Shown one piece after another: positions 16,820-26,108 of a stretch of DNA of 64,000 bases. Position 1 is the stretch's first letter. Every line of letters starts with the position of its first letter. Origin of the DNA: Flavobacterium anseongense (GTDB taxonomy: Bacteria; Bacteroidota; Bacteroidia; Flavobacteriales; Flavobacteriaceae); NCBI RefSeq assembly GCF_021608185.1, contig NZ_JAKIHN010000005.1, positions 186,001 through 250,000 of the forward strand. Direction: 5' to 3'. The notes under the pieces are model-generated. The model was not told the origin of the DNA. It searched no databases and saw nothing but the letters and a program-made list of their open reading frames with translations. The position numbers and the translations under genes were made by a program.

Positions 16820-17665
16820 ATGAGTTTTCAAAACAATATTTTTTTTCAAAAAGTCAGAGACTATTCTGTTTCAAAAGAAATTTTTGAATTGCATCACAAT
16901 CCGGAATACGATTTGTTAATCACGTTTCCAAAACCATCTTTAGAGAAATTGCCAAGCTATTATGAAAGCGAAGATTATATTTCTCATACAGATGGAAAGC
17001 GTTCTTTGTTTGAAAGAATGTATCATTTGATAAAAAATATTGCGCTTATAAACAAAGTAAAATTAATCAATTCGCAATCTGAGAAAGGAAAACTTTTAGA
17101 CATTGGAGCAGGAACCGGAGATTTTTTAGTTGTGGCCAAAAATGATGGCTGGAAAACAACCGGAATTGAACCAAGTGCAAAAGCAAAAACAATTGCTATA
17201 AATAAAGGTGTGAATTTTGCAGACAATCTTTCCGATTTAGAAAGCCATTCTTTTGATGTGATTACTATGTGGCACGTTTTGGAACACGTTCCAAATTTGG
17301 ATGAATATATTTTGGAATTAAAAAGATTAGTAAAACCTACCGGAACAATTATTATAGCGGTTCCAAATTTTAAATCATTTGATGCAAATTATTACGGAAA
17401 ATTTTGGGCAGCTTTTGATGTACCAAGACACATTTGGCATTTTTCAAAAACAGCAATTGATAAATTGTTTGCTGAAAAAGGGATGAAATTAGTAGAAGTG
17501 CTTCCAATGAAATTTGACAGTTTTTATGTGAGCTTATTATCCGAAAAATACAAAACCGGAAAAATGAATTTCATTAAAGCGTTTTTTGTCGGATTGAAAT
17601 CAAATCACAGCGCCAAACAAACAAAAGAGTATTCATCACACATTTACATCATAAAAAACCAGTAA
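16820..17665 (+). CDS. Class I SAM-dependent methyltransferase
   Basis: A 281-residue protein with a short N-terminal extension and a central Rossmann methyltransferase fold: motif I LLDIGAGTGDFL (about 92-103), an acidic residue in GIEPSAKAK, and the post-motif WHVLEHVPN (about 152-160). It resembles the Methyltransf_23 group that often modifies small molecules or sugars; the substrate is unknown. Its position after mnmG is conserved in my memory of Flavobacteria but implies no tRNA role. The gene ends in a gap of about 230 nt. Confidence 0.85.
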   Translation: MSFQNNIFFQKVRDYSVSKEIFELHHNPEYDLLITFPKPSLEKLPSYYESEDYISHTDGKRSLFERMYHLIKNIALINKVKLINSQSEKGKLLDIGAGTGDFLVVAKNDGWKTTGIEPSAKAKTIAINKGVNFADNLSDLESHSFDVITMWHVLEHVPNLDEYILELKRLVKPTGTIIIAVPNFKSFDANYYGKFWAAFDVPRHIWHFSKTAIDKLFAEKGMKLVEVLPMKFDSFYVSLLSEKYKTGKMNFIKAFFVGLKSNHSAKQTKEYSSHIYIIKNQ

Positions 17666-17865
17666 AAACTAATTTAAAGGCGCTATTTAGTTAAACAAAG
17701 CAAGAATATGCGACAAGCTGTTTGAAATGAGAAATGCTTTTAAACGGCTTTATTTGAAGTTAAAATCAATAGTTAGACGTTATGGGTATTTTTTTTAGAA
17801 TAATTAAAACTTATAACACAAAAAAACACGGAAATTCAACTTTAGCTAATTGAATTTTATTTTTA

Positions 17866-17873
17866 TACTTTTG
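17866..17873 (+). promoter_or_regulatory. -7 box of OmpH-like gene
   Basis: TACTTTTG is a perfect TANNTTTG match 25 nt before the ATG at 17899. The rest of the 233-nt gap (17666-17898) shows no gene or clear hairpin. Confidence 0.6.
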
Positions 17874-17898
17874 AAACCGAAATTAAATTTATCAAATC

Positions 17899-18471
17899 AT
17901 GATTAAAAAAACAGTTATCCTTTTAGCATTCGCAATTGCAATCATTTCCTGTAATAAAACAACAGAAGTAAAAGAATTTAAAACCGCATACGTTGATACT
18001 TCTAAATTAATGGAAGAATCTACAGAAGCGAAAGACATAGAAGCTAAATACAAAGATAAATCCAAAGTAATGGGCAATCAGTTAGAAGCTGAAGTGACTC
18101 GTTTTAAATCGGAAGCAGCAAATTTTAAGAAAAATGCACAGGCAAACGGAGAAGCTTGGGCACAACAAAAAGGTGCTGAATTGTCGCAAAGAGAACAGCA
18201 ATTAAGCTATGCCCAGCAAGCAATGCTTCAACAATTGCAACAAGAAAGCGGAGCAGAAATGGATTCTTTAGTAATCAGTTACAGAAAAATGCTAAAAGAA
18301 TATGGTAAAGAAAAAGGATACGATTATATTTACGGGTCAGGCGATGCATCACCATCAATTTTATATGCAAAAGACAACTATGATATTACTAATGAAATAA
18401 TCAAAAAGGTCAACGAAAAATATAAGGCTGAAGGTAAAAAAGAGGAAGCCCCAAAAGAAGAGAAGAAATAA
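17899..18471 (+). CDS. OmpH/Skp-family periplasmic lipoprotein
   Basis: A 190-residue protein with a lipoprotein signal (hydrophobic stretch ending IISC, cysteine at about residue 18). The middle is a long charged helix rich in Gln, Ala and Lys (about 45-120), as in Skp/OmpH trimeric chaperones that hold unfolded outer-membrane proteins. The C-terminus is Lys/Glu-rich. Being lipid-anchored rather than soluble differs from classical Skp. Single transcription unit with promoter and terminator. Confidence 0.82.
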   Translation: MIKKTVILLAFAIAIISCNKTTEVKEFKTAYVDTSKLMEESTEAKDIEAKYKDKSKVMGNQLEAEVTRFKSEAANFKKNAQANGEAWAQQKGAELSQREQQLSYAQQAMLQQLQQESGAEMDSLVISYRKMLKEYGKEKGYDYIYGSGDASPSILYAKDNYDITNEIIKKVNEKYKAEGKKEEAPKEEKK

Positions 18472-18491
18472 TTTTCCATACTAAACATAAA

Positions 18492-18516
18492 AAAGCCCCG
18501 AATTTTCGAGGCTTTT
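18492..18516. terminator. Bidirectional terminator after OmpH-like gene
   Basis: AAAGCCCCGAA pairs with TTCGAGGCTTT with a single mismatch on the plus strand (a G-U pair on the minus strand) and has A and T runs on both sides. It lies between convergent genes and can serve the OmpH-like gene and doxX. Confidence 0.75.
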
Positions 18517-18533
18517 TTTGTAGATGTGTATTT

Positions 18534-18920
18534 TTAGCTCAACCAAAAGACTGCTAAAACTGCCGGAACAAAATAAATAGCAATCGTTCTTGCACCATCA
18601 TAATCCTTGGCCAATCTTTGACCTAAAAGCAACAAAATCAATGTAATACATGAAAAAACAGCGCCATAAAAACCAAAAGTTCTTCCGCCATTAATTAATA
18701 ATTCGACACAACCAACCAAAGTTAAAACTCCGGTTATGAGTTCAAGAACTAGAATAATTCCTAATGAAATAGGAACATTATTTTTTAATAATGATGTATT
18801 GGCAAAATGTCCTTTAAGCCAATCAATATTACCCTGCCAGCCAAAAATTTTATCATAGGCAGACTGTACAAAAGTTACTGCAAGAAAAAGCAAAACAAGT
18901 ATCGAAGCTGTGTTAGTCAT
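18534..18920 (-). CDS. DoxX-like small membrane protein
   Basis: A 128-residue protein with four predicted transmembrane helices. The N-terminal VQSAYDKIFGWQGNIDWLKGHF segment is like the loop of DoxX/DoxD-type proteins. Members are membrane proteins sometimes linked to quinone-related redox or sulfur metabolism, but no cofactor motif is visible here, so the function is unknown. It starts 5 nt after the holB stop codon and probably shares its transcript. Confidence 0.72.
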   Translation of the reverse strand: MTNTASILVLLFLAVTFVQSAYDKIFGWQGNIDWLKGHFANTSLLKNNVPISLGIILVLELITGVLTLVGCVELLINGGRTFGFYGAVFSCITLILLLLGQRLAKDYDGARTIAIYFVPAVLAVFWLS

Positions 18921-18925
18921 GATGT

Positions 18926-20074
18926 TTAAGTTTTATGGATTAATCGAGTAAGTTTTATAGATAAATCAGTTAATATAATTTTAGCGTTCCCGTTGCGTTC
19001 AATATGATAAATCGCATCTGAAAGTTCATTAAAAATAGCATTAATATTATTACCATTTACAAATGGAGCAAATTTATCAAAGGTAAAATTCTCCACTTGA
19101 GGTTCCACATAAACAAGGTTTTTGGTTTCATAATTATGCATCAAAGCCTGACGAAACATCACAATACAATAATTCAAAAACTGCTTTTGTCCTTCGCGAC
19201 CCAAACCTGCAATTTCTTCACTCCATAATATTAAATCCTGAATAGCCGAAGCATTTTTTTTTGCACTAAAAGCTGCACGAACCCAGGCCACAAACCATTT
19301 TTCAAATGGAAAATCTTCGGTGTCATTTTTCACAATATGAAGTGCTTTGTTATAATTTCCCTGTGCTTGATGCGCTACTTTTGTCGCTGAAGAATCATCT
19401 AAAAAATAATTGACTTTTAACGCTTTTGAAATTTCAGCTTCCGGCAAAGCACCAAAATGCAATACCTGACATCGGGAACGAATAGTTTGAATAATGTCTT
19501 CTTCGTTTTCAGAAATCAGCAGGAACAATGTTTTTTCAGGTGGCTCTTCCAATAATTTTAATAATTTATTTGACGCAGCAATATTCATTTTTTCAGCCAT
19601 CCAAACAATCATAATTTTATAACCGCCTTCGTATGATTTTAAGGCTAATGCTTTTAAAATATCCTGAGCATCTTCAACCCGAATTTCGCCTTGCTTGTTT
19701 TGCACGCCCAAATGTTTGTACCAATCAAATAAACTTCCGTATGGATTTTTCAAAACAAATTCTCGCCAATCCAAAATAAAATCAGCACTTTTCGGTTTTG
19801 TTTTTACATCTTCATTAGTCACATTCGGATAAACAAAATGCAAATCAGGATGCGAAAGCGATAGAAACTTTAGATTACAACTTTCGTTTCCACCACTATT
19901 TTCCAGTCCTTGATTATTACACAAAACAAATTGTGCATAAGCAATTGCCATGGCTAAAGTGCCGCAACCTTCAGGGCCAACAAACAATTGTGCATGAGGA
20001 ATTCTTCCCGACAACGCGCTTTTTACGAGATGATTTTTTATGTAATCCTGACCAAGAATATCTGAAAACTGCAT
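18926..20074 (-). CDS. holB: DNA polymerase III delta' subunit
   Basis: A 382-residue clamp-loader subunit of the replicative polymerase. It starts with the AAA+ fold (QFSDILGQDYIKNHLVKS) and keeps the SRC-type sensor region IQTIRSRCQVLHF near residue 200. The phosphate-binding loop reads VGPEGCGTLAM, without the Walker A lysine, and the zinc-binding cysteines are reduced, which fits the non-ATPase role of delta'. A C-terminal collar domain follows. A perfect -7 box lies only 4 nt before the ATG. Confidence 0.93.
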   Translation of the reverse strand: MQFSDILGQDYIKNHLVKSALSGRIPHAQLFVGPEGCGTLAMAIAYAQFVLCNNQGLENSGGNESCNLKFLSLSHPDLHFVYPNVTNEDVKTKPKSADFILDWREFVLKNPYGSLFDWYKHLGVQNKQGEIRVEDAQDILKALALKSYEGGYKIMIVWMAEKMNIAASNKLLKLLEEPPEKTLFLLISENEEDIIQTIRSRCQVLHFGALPEAEISKALKVNYFLDDSSATKVAHQAQGNYNKALHIVKNDTEDFPFEKWFVAWVRAAFSAKKNASAIQDLILWSEEIAGLGREGQKQFLNYCIVMFRQALMHNYETKNLVYVEPQVENFTFDKFAPFVNGNNINAIFNELSDAIYHIERNGNAKIILTDLSIKLTRLIHKT

Positions 20075-20078
20075 AAAG

Positions 20079-20086
20079 CAAATATA
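20079..20086 (-). promoter_or_regulatory. -7 box very close to the holB start
   Basis: The minus strand reads TATATTTG, a perfect match, ending 4 nt before the holB ATG (20074). If used, transcription would begin at or within the start codon, giving a leaderless mRNA. Confidence 0.5.
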
Positions 20087-20208
20087 GAAGAAATATTTAG
20101 CTATTGGTAAATCAGACTGCGTTATTCAAAACACTATCGGGAAGAAATGACCATCAAACAAAATGCTATTTATTTGAAAACAAATATTTTAACACTTAAA
20201 ATTTTCTT

Positions 20209-20246
20209 AAAAAACATCGATAAAAGCACAAAAAACATCGATAAAA
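20209..20246 (+). promoter_or_regulatory. Two 17-bp direct repeats upstream of pgk promoter
   Basis: AAAAAACATCGATAAAA occurs at 20209-20225 and again at 20230-20246, exactly 21 bp apart (two helical turns). Each copy has the small palindrome ATCGAT. The second copy ends 11 nt before the pgk -7 box, covering the -33 position. The arrangement looks like a double operator or activator site for an unknown regulator. Confidence 0.6.
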
Positions 20247-20257
20247 CTAAATTTTAT

Positions 20258-20265
20258 TATATTTG
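20258..20265 (+). promoter_or_regulatory. -7 box of pgk promoter
   Basis: TATATTTG is a perfect TANNTTTG match 28 nt before the pgk ATG. No TTG is present at the -33 position, which is occupied by the direct repeat. Confidence 0.7.
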
Positions 20266-20293
20266 CAGTGATTCTTACCTTTTAAATTACTAA

Positions 20294-21481
20294 ATGAAAA
20301 CGATTCAAGATTTTAATTTCAACGCCAAAAAAGCCATAATCAGAGTTGATTTCAACGTGCCTTTAGACGAGAATTTCAACGTGACAGATGCTAACAGAAT
20401 TGAAGCCGCAAAGCCTACTATAGATAAGATTCTATCAGATGGAGGAAGCGTGATTTTGATGTCCCATTTAGGAAGACCAAAGGGAAAAGAAGATCAATAT
20501 TCGCTAAAACATATTGTGGCAAAAGTTGCTGAAGTATTGGGGGTAAATGTTCAATTCGCTTCAGATTGTAGAGGAGAAATAGCGACGAATGCAGCTAAAA
20601 ATTTAAATCCAGGCGAAGTTCTTTTATTAGAAAACCTTCGTTTTTATGCTGAAGAAGAAGCCGGAGATGAAAATTTTGCAAAAGAATTAGCTTCATTAGG
20701 TGATATTTATGTGAATGATGCTTTTGGAACAGCACACAGAGCACATGCGTCGACAACAATAATTGCTAAATTCTTTCCAAATCATAAGTGTTTTGGATTG
20801 CTTTTGGCCAAAGAAATAGACAGTTTAAATCGAGTTTTGAATAATTCGGTGAAGCCTGTAACAGCGGTTCTTGGAGGTTCAAAAGTATCTTCAAAAATTA
20901 CGGTTATCGAGAACATCTTAGACAAAGTGGATCACATGATTATCGGTGGCGGAATGACATTCACTTTTGTAAAAGCATTGGGCGGAAAAATTGGTGACTC
21001 AATTTGTGAAGATGACAAACAAGAATTGGCTTTAGAAATTTTGAATTTGGCCAAACAAAAAAACGTTCAGATACATATTCCGGTTGATGTTGTAGCAGCA
21101 GATGCTTTTTCAAATGATGCAAAAACTCAAGTTGTTGATGTTAGAGAAATTCCGGATGGATGGCAGGGTTTAGACGCAGGTCCAAAATCATTAGCTAATT
21201 TCAGAGAGGTAATTATGAACTCGAAAACCATTCTTTGGAATGGACCATTAGGGGTTTTTGAAATGGAAAATTTTGCTAACGGAACAATTGAATTAGGAAA
21301 TTATATAGCTGAGTCAACAGAAAAAGGAGCATTCTCACTTGTTGGTGGGGGTGATTCAGTTGCAGCGGTGAAACAATTTGGTCTGGAAGATAAAATGAGT
21401 TATGTATCAACCGGCGGTGGAGCGATGTTGGAGATGTTAGAAGGAAGAGTATTACCGGGAATTGCTGCCATTTTAAGTTAA
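20294..21481 (+). CDS. pgk: Phosphoglycerate kinase
   Basis: This 395-residue glycolytic enzyme interconverts 1,3-bisphosphoglycerate plus ADP and 3-phosphoglycerate plus ATP in the cytosol. Diagnostic motifs are [10 protein letters not shown] (about 18-27), MSHLGRPKG (about 56-64) and the C-terminal [12 protein letters not shown] (about 350-361). Length is typical. It is a single gene with a well-formed -7 box and a possible operator upstream. Confidence 0.98.
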   Translation: MKTIQDFNFNAKKAIIRVDFNVPLDENFNVTDANRIEAAKPTIDKILSDGGSVILMSHLGRPKGKEDQYSLKHIVAKVAEVLGVNVQFASDCRGEIATNAAKNLNPGEVLLLENLRFYAEEEAGDENFAKELASLGDIYVNDAFGTAHRAHASTTIIAKFFPNHKCFGLLLAKEIDSLNRVLNNSVKPVTAVLGGSKVSSKITVIENILDKVDHMIIGGGMTFTFVKALGGKIGDSICEDDKQELALEILNLAKQKNVQIHIPVDVVAADAFSNDAKTQVVDVREIPDGWQGLDAGPKSLANFREVIMNSKTILWNGPLGVFEMENFANGTIELGNYIAESTEKGAFSLVGGGDSVAAVKQFGLEDKMSYVSTGGGAMLEMLEGRVLPGIAAILS

Positions 21482-21547
21482 AATTATAAAGCAGGACAAT
21501 AAAAAATAATAAAAGACGTTATTTAATTATACTTAATTAATAACACA

Positions 21548-21555
21548 TACGTTTG
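21548..21555 (+). promoter_or_regulatory. -7 box of lytic transglycosylase gene
   Basis: TACGTTTG is a perfect TANNTTTG match 28 nt before the ATG at 21584; no clear -33 TTG is seen. Confidence 0.55.
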
Positions 21556-21583
21556 AAATATATCACTTTATAAAAATAAAGTT

Positions 21584-23836
21584 ATGACTATAAAAAACTT
21601 AACCTCATTAGCATTACTTATAGCTTCTTCAGCAATTTTTGCCCAAGATACTATCGTTGCTACAGCAGTAAAAAAAGAACCGCTTACCAGAAAAGAAGTC
21701 TTAGATTCCATCAAGGCAACGTTTGTTCGAGACAACATTGCATCCTGTATTGACAGTCTATGGTTGAAGGAATTGGCAAGTTTAGACTTATATGATCAAT
21801 TAACTTTTGATATAAAAAGTATTAATGTTGATGAGAAAGTAGATTACGAATTGCCAACGGAGCTTTTAAAAGAAAGACTAAAAAAACTGGACGAAAAATC
21901 TCCATTTAATATTGAGTATAATGTCGGTTTAGAAAACGTAATCAAATCATTCTTAAAGAATAGAAAAAGATCTTTTGAGAGATTAATAGGTATTTCCCAA
22001 TACTACTTCCCAATGTTTGAAGAGTCGCTAGCGGCACAAAACATTCCATTAGAAATTAAGTATTTATCGGTTGTTGAGTCAGCTTTGAATCCGAGAGCGG
22101 TTTCAAGAGTAGGCGCAACAGGTTTATGGCAGTTTATGTATCAAACCGGAAAACAATACGGACTAAAGGTAGATACTTATGTTGATGAAAGAAGCGACCC
22201 ATTGAAAGCAAGTAAAGCCGCTACTCAGTATATGAAAAACATGTATGCTATTTTTGGCGACTGGGATTTGGTTTTAGCTTCATATAATACAGGTCCGGGA
22301 AATGTTGCCAAAGCTATCCGTCGTTCAGGTGGAAAGCAAAATTATTGGAACATACGACCTTATCTTCATAAAGAAACACAAGGATATTTACCTGCGTTTT
22401 TAGCAACAATGTACATCTTCGAATACCACAAAGAACATGGAATAAAACCAGATAAAGCTGTTGCAAATCTTTTTGCCACTGATACGGTAATGATTAAAAA
22501 TGCGATGACATTCAAACAAATTTCAGATTTGTTAGATGTTCCTGTTGCCGAATTGCAGCTTTTAAACCCATCATACAAGAGACAAGAAATTCCGTTTATC
22601 ACTGGCGAAAACCATTATTTAACATTACCGGTTAATAAAGTGGCTGTTTTTACTTCAAACGAAGATAAGATTTATGCTTTTGTTAAATACGAATCAAGCA
22701 AAAGAGAAAGACCATACGAAAGGTTGGCAAACAATTCGAATTTCTCGGATAACGACGGAACGGTTTCAAGAGTTAAATACCATAAAGTTAGAAGAGGCGA
22801 TAGTCTAAGTGAGATTTCAGACAGATATGGAATCACCATGTCAGAACTAAAAAAATGGAATCATTTGCGAAGCAATAAAGCACCATTGGGCAGAAGATTA
22901 AAAATTATTACTACAGAAGCGGTTGCAATCAATGACAAAAAAATTACAAAACCGGATACAACTGCTGTAAACGAAACGACTTCAGCTATTGCATCAAACG
23001 TTGCTAAAACTTTCAAAGAAGAAAAAGTGGTTTCGTATAAAGATGTTGTAAAATACCACAAAGTAAGAAGAGGTGATAATCTTGGTGAAATCTCAGATAA
23101 ATACGGAGTTTCTGTTGCTGAAGTGAAAAAATGGAATCACTTAAAAGGAAGCAATATAATTCCGGGTAAAAGCTTAAAAATAATTAAAAACGAAAGAGTT
23201 GTAACTACAGTTAGAAAAGAAATAAAAGCGGATAAAAACGCTATTGAAACTGCAGTAGCTTCAAATGAAGCAAATGAAAATCCAAGTGATTTTTATGAAG
23301 TTCAAAGAGGTGATAATTTATTCAGCATCGCCAAAAAATTCAATGTTAGTCTGGAAGATTTAAAAAAATGGAATAATCTGGACGATTTAAATGTTGAGCA
23401 AGGTTCGAAATTGGCATTGGTTAATAATGATGCGGAACCTGTAAAAGAAACAACCTATAAAACCGAAGTTAAAATTACTGAACACGTTGTTGACAGAGGC
23501 GAAACTTTAGGAAGCATTGCCAGAAAATTTGATGTTTCAATTTCAGATATAAAAGACTGGAACAAGATTGAAGATAATACAGTTCAACTTGGAGCAAAAT
23601 TAATCGTTGGTAAAAAATATATAGTTTCATCAGATGCCAAAAATACACCAGCTAAAAAGGAAAATATAGCGGTTAACGATAGAGATGAAGTAAAATTATA
23701 CTACGTAAAAAAAGGCGATTCATTATTTAGCATTGCCAAAAAATATCCTGGTGTTTCGATTTCAGATTTGAAAAAATGGAATGGAATTAAAAACGAAAGT
23801 TTAAAAGCCGGTATGAAATTAAAAATTAACGGTTAA
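21584..23836 (+). CDS. Lytic transglycosylase with five LysM domains (MltD-like)
   Basis: A 750-residue secreted or periplasmic enzyme with a signal peptide (to about residue 21). The GH23 transglycosylase domain (about 140-300) shows SVVESALNP with the catalytic glutamate E165, GLWQFM and ASYNTGPGNV. Five LysM peptidoglycan-binding repeats follow (starting near residues 399, 490, 570, 632 and 705), joined by Lys/Thr-rich linkers. It cleaves the MurNAc-GlcNAc bond in cell-wall remodelling. Five LysM copies are more than in E. coli MltD. It stands upstream of the DUF4837 gene. Confidence 0.93.
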   Translation: MTIKNLTSLALLIASSAIFAQDTIVATAVKKEPLTRKEVLDSIKATFVRDNIASCIDSLWLKELASLDLYDQLTFDIKSINVDEKVDYELPTELLKERLKKLDEKSPFNIEYNVGLENVIKSFLKNRKRSFERLIGISQYYFPMFEESLAAQNIPLEIKYLSVVESALNPRAVSRVGATGLWQFMYQTGKQYGLKVDTYVDERSDPLKASKAATQYMKNMYAIFGDWDLVLASYNTGPGNVAKAIRRSGGKQNYWNIRPYLHKETQGYLPAFLATMYIFEYHKEHGIKPDKAVANLFATDTVMIKNAMTFKQISDLLDVPVAELQLLNPSYKRQEIPFITGENHYLTLPVNKVAVFTSNEDKIYAFVKYESSKRERPYERLANNSNFSDNDGTVSRVKYHKVRRGDSLSEISDRYGITMSELKKWNHLRSNKAPLGRRLKIITTEAVAINDKKITKPDTTAVNETTSAIASNVAKTFKEEKVVSYKDVVKYHKVRRGDNLGEISDKYGVSVAEVKKWNHLKGSNIIPGKSLKIIKNERVVTTVRKEIKADKNAIETAVASNEANENPSDFYEVQRGDNLFSIAKKFNVSLEDLKKWNNLDDLNVEQGSKLALVNNDAEPVKETTYKTEVKITEHVVDRGETLGSIARKFDVSISDIKDWNKIEDNTVQLGAKLIVGKKYIVSSDAKNTPAKKENIAVNDRDEVKLYYVKKGDSLFSIAKKYPGVSISDLKKWNGIKNESLKAGMKLKING

Positions 23837-23875
23837 TTCCGAAAATCTTCTATAAATTTGGGTTTTATTTCAGTT

Positions 23876-24847
23876 ATGAATAAGACCCTTTTTTTATGGC
23901 TTTTTGTTGCCTGTCTTGTGAGCTCTTGTTCATTAAAAAAAGACAAGTTACCCGATGATTCTTCAGCGGCTATAAACACCATTGCAGTAATCATTGACGA
24001 CCAGCTTTGGAACGGAGAAGTTGGCGACAGTATCAGAAACAAGTTTGCTTCACCGGTTTTAGGCTTACCACAGGAAGAACCTTTATTCAGCATCAATCAA
24101 TATCCTGTAAAACTTTTTGAAGGATTTTCAACCGACAGCCGTAATATTCTTATCATCAAAAAAGATAATGAGAATAAGTACGAATTCAAGGAAAATGAAT
24201 TTGCCGCGCCACAAAACGCCTTTCATATTACAGGGAAAACATCTTTTGAAATATTAGAAATTCTTGAAAAAAATGCCCCTGACATTATTAAAAAAATGCG
24301 CGCCATCGAAATTGCTCATAACCAAAAAATCATCAAAGATTCGTTACTCGACACCAAAAAAATCCAAAAGAAATTCAACATTGATTTATTGATTCCTTCG
24401 AAATACGAATATGTAATGCGAAGAAAAAACTTTATTTGGCTCAAAAGCGAAATTATCAGCGGCAACACTAGTTTATTGATTTACCAGATTCCATGGAACA
24501 ATATTCGCCCAAAATACGCAGTAACCGATATTGTGATAATGAGAGATTCTATCGGAAGAGCTTATATTCATGGATCGAATTATGGAACTCAAATGGTTTC
24601 CGATGAAGCCTACTCACCCTACTTTTCAAAAACAACCTTAGCCGGAAACAAAACCTATGAAACTAAAGGAACCTGGCAAATGAAAAACGACTTCATGTCC
24701 GGACCATTTATTAATTATGCCATTTTTGATAAACCTCATAGACGTATTCTGGTTTTAGAAGGTTTTTGTTACGCGCCATCAAAAGAAAAGCGCGATTTGA
24801 TGTTTGAATTAGAATCAATTATTAAATCCATACAAATTAAAAAATAA
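23876..24847 (+). CDS. DUF4837 family lipoprotein
   Basis: From the ATG at 23876 the protein has 323 residues and a lipoprotein signal (LFVACLVSSC, lipid-bound cysteine near 18). The start at 23858 is rejected because it places extra residues before the signal peptide. The remainder is a soluble mixed alpha/beta region that matches the DUF4837 pattern of Flavobacteria. No catalytic motif is recognised and function is unknown. It follows the transglycosylase gene by about 40 nt and precedes the GNAT gene by 4 nt, so the three may be co-transcribed. Confidence 0.82.
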   Translation: MNKTLFLWLFVACLVSSCSLKKDKLPDDSSAAINTIAVIIDDQLWNGEVGDSIRNKFASPVLGLPQEEPLFSINQYPVKLFEGFSTDSRNILIIKKDNENKYEFKENEFAAPQNAFHITGKTSFEILEILEKNAPDIIKKMRAIEIAHNQKIIKDSLLDTKKIQKKFNIDLLIPSKYEYVMRRKNFIWLKSEIISGNTSLLIYQIPWNNIRPKYAVTDIVIMRDSIGRAYIHGSNYGTQMVSDEAYSPYFSKTTLAGNKTYETKGTWQMKNDFMSGPFINYAIFDKPHRRILVLEGFCYAPSKEKRDLMFELESIIKSIQIKK

Positions 24848-24851
24848 CATC

Positions 24852-25298
24852 ATGAATTTAGAATGGAAAATAAGACGATTTGAGGCATTAACTCCAACCG
24901 AGTTATACAATCTGCTTCAATTACGAAGTGAAGTCTTTGTGGTGGAGCAAAATTGCGTCTATCAGGACATTGATTACAAAGACCAAAAAGCATTACATCT
25001 AATAGGTGAAGATAACGGACAAACGGTTGCTTATGCCCGATTGTTTAAACCTAAAGATTATTTTGAGCAAGCTTCCATTGGAAGAGTTGTTGTTAGACCA
25101 ACGTATCGCGATAAAAAACTCGGACACATTCTAATGCGTGAAGCAATTTATTTTATGAAGCATCAGTTTGGTGAGACTAAAATCACCATTTCTGCGCAAT
25201 TATATTTGAAAAAATTTTACGAAAGTCACGGCTTTATTCAAACCAGCGAAATGTATTTAGAAGACGATATTCCGCATATCGAAATGAAAAAAAGTTAG
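24852..25298 (+). CDS. GNAT N-acetyltransferase, ElaA-like
   Basis: A 148-residue cytosolic protein with the GNAT fold. The N-terminal LLQLRSEVFVVEQNCVYQDID segment is typical of the ElaA branch; the acetyl-CoA loop is RVVVRPTYRDKKLGHILM (about 76-93), with RDKKLG standing in for the usual Q/RxxGxG. The substrate is unknown. Its stop overlaps the end of the convergent ompA-like gene by 4 nt. Confidence 0.88.
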   Translation: MNLEWKIRRFEALTPTELYNLLQLRSEVFVVEQNCVYQDIDYKDQKALHLIGEDNGQTVAYARLFKPKDYFEQASIGRVVVRPTYRDKKLGHILMREAIYFMKHQFGETKITISAQLYLKKFYESHGFIQTSEMYLEDDIPHIEMKKS

Positions 25299-26107
25299 CT
25301 TTTTGTAATAACCAATTCTACTCTTCTATCATAATCTGCTCCTTTGCCAAGCGGAACAGTGTTGCCATAACCTTTGAAAGTCATACGGTCTTTGGATATT
25401 TTTTTAAACAATAAATATTTATAAACCGATTCAGCTCTGTTTACCGATAATTGACGTTTTCGTGTATCTAAATCAATAGCTTCTTTTTGATATGGCGGTG
25501 TGCAGCACACATGTCCCTGAATTTCAAATTGGAGATTTTTATATTTGTACAAAAGCCTTGCAATTTTGTCTAGTTCATTTTTAGACTTGAAAGGTAATTT
25601 GCTACTTCCTCTTTCAAATAAAATGTTGTTCAAATAAATATGATCGCCAACAATATGATTTTTTTGAATCGTATTGTAAAAACCCGGAATTACAATTTTT
25701 GGTAAAGGTTTTAGGTGAGCCACAATATCGACACGACGATTTTTAGAACGTTTTTCAGGAAGATTTTCTACTATGTCATCTTCAATCAAAATTCGGCCTT
25801 TGCCTTCAATGGTTACAATGATTTTACTTTTGATACCACTTTCAACGAACTTGTCCCGAATGGCGGTAGCGCGTTTTGTGGAAAGTTTAAAATTATAAGC
25901 ATCTTTCCCAACATCATCGGTGTAACCAAAAATCTGAATATCTTCAATTCGGGTTGAATCGGTTTTTTTAATAAAATCAATGGCTTCATTTACTTCTTTT
26001 TCATTCAGAGTAAATTTATCAAATTCAAAATAAACAGAATGAACTACTTCTTCCTGTGCTTGAAGCACAAAACAAAACAAAATCGGCAAAAACTTTAGAA
26101 ACTTCAT
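25295..26107 (-). CDS. OmpA family protein with two OmpA-like domains
   Basis: A 270-residue exported protein with a signal peptide (ending VLQAQ, about residue 18). Two OmpA_C-type peptidoglycan-binding folds seem present: one near 25-120 (YFEFDKFTLNEKE, then GYTDDVGKDAYNFKLSTKRA) and one near 150-270 (QGHVCCTPP, then TRKRQLSVNRAESVYKYL). It probably tethers the envelope to peptidoglycan; no beta barrel is included. It begins 1 nt after the stop codon of the protease gene and is likely co-transcribed with it. Confidence 0.85.
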   Translation of the reverse strand: MKFLKFLPILFCFVLQAQEEVVHSVYFEFDKFTLNEKEVNEAIDFIKKTDSTRIEDIQIFGYTDDVGKDAYNFKLSTKRATAIRDKFVESGIKSKIIVTIEGKGRILIEDDIVENLPEKRSKNRRVDIVAHLKPLPKIVIPGFYNTIQKNHIVGDHIYLNNILFERGSSKLPFKSKNELDKIARLLYKYKNLQFEIQGHVCCTPPYQKEAIDLDTRKRQLSVNRAESVYKYLLFKKISKDRMTFKGYGNTVPLGKGADYDRRVELVITKS

Positions 26108-26108
26108 A

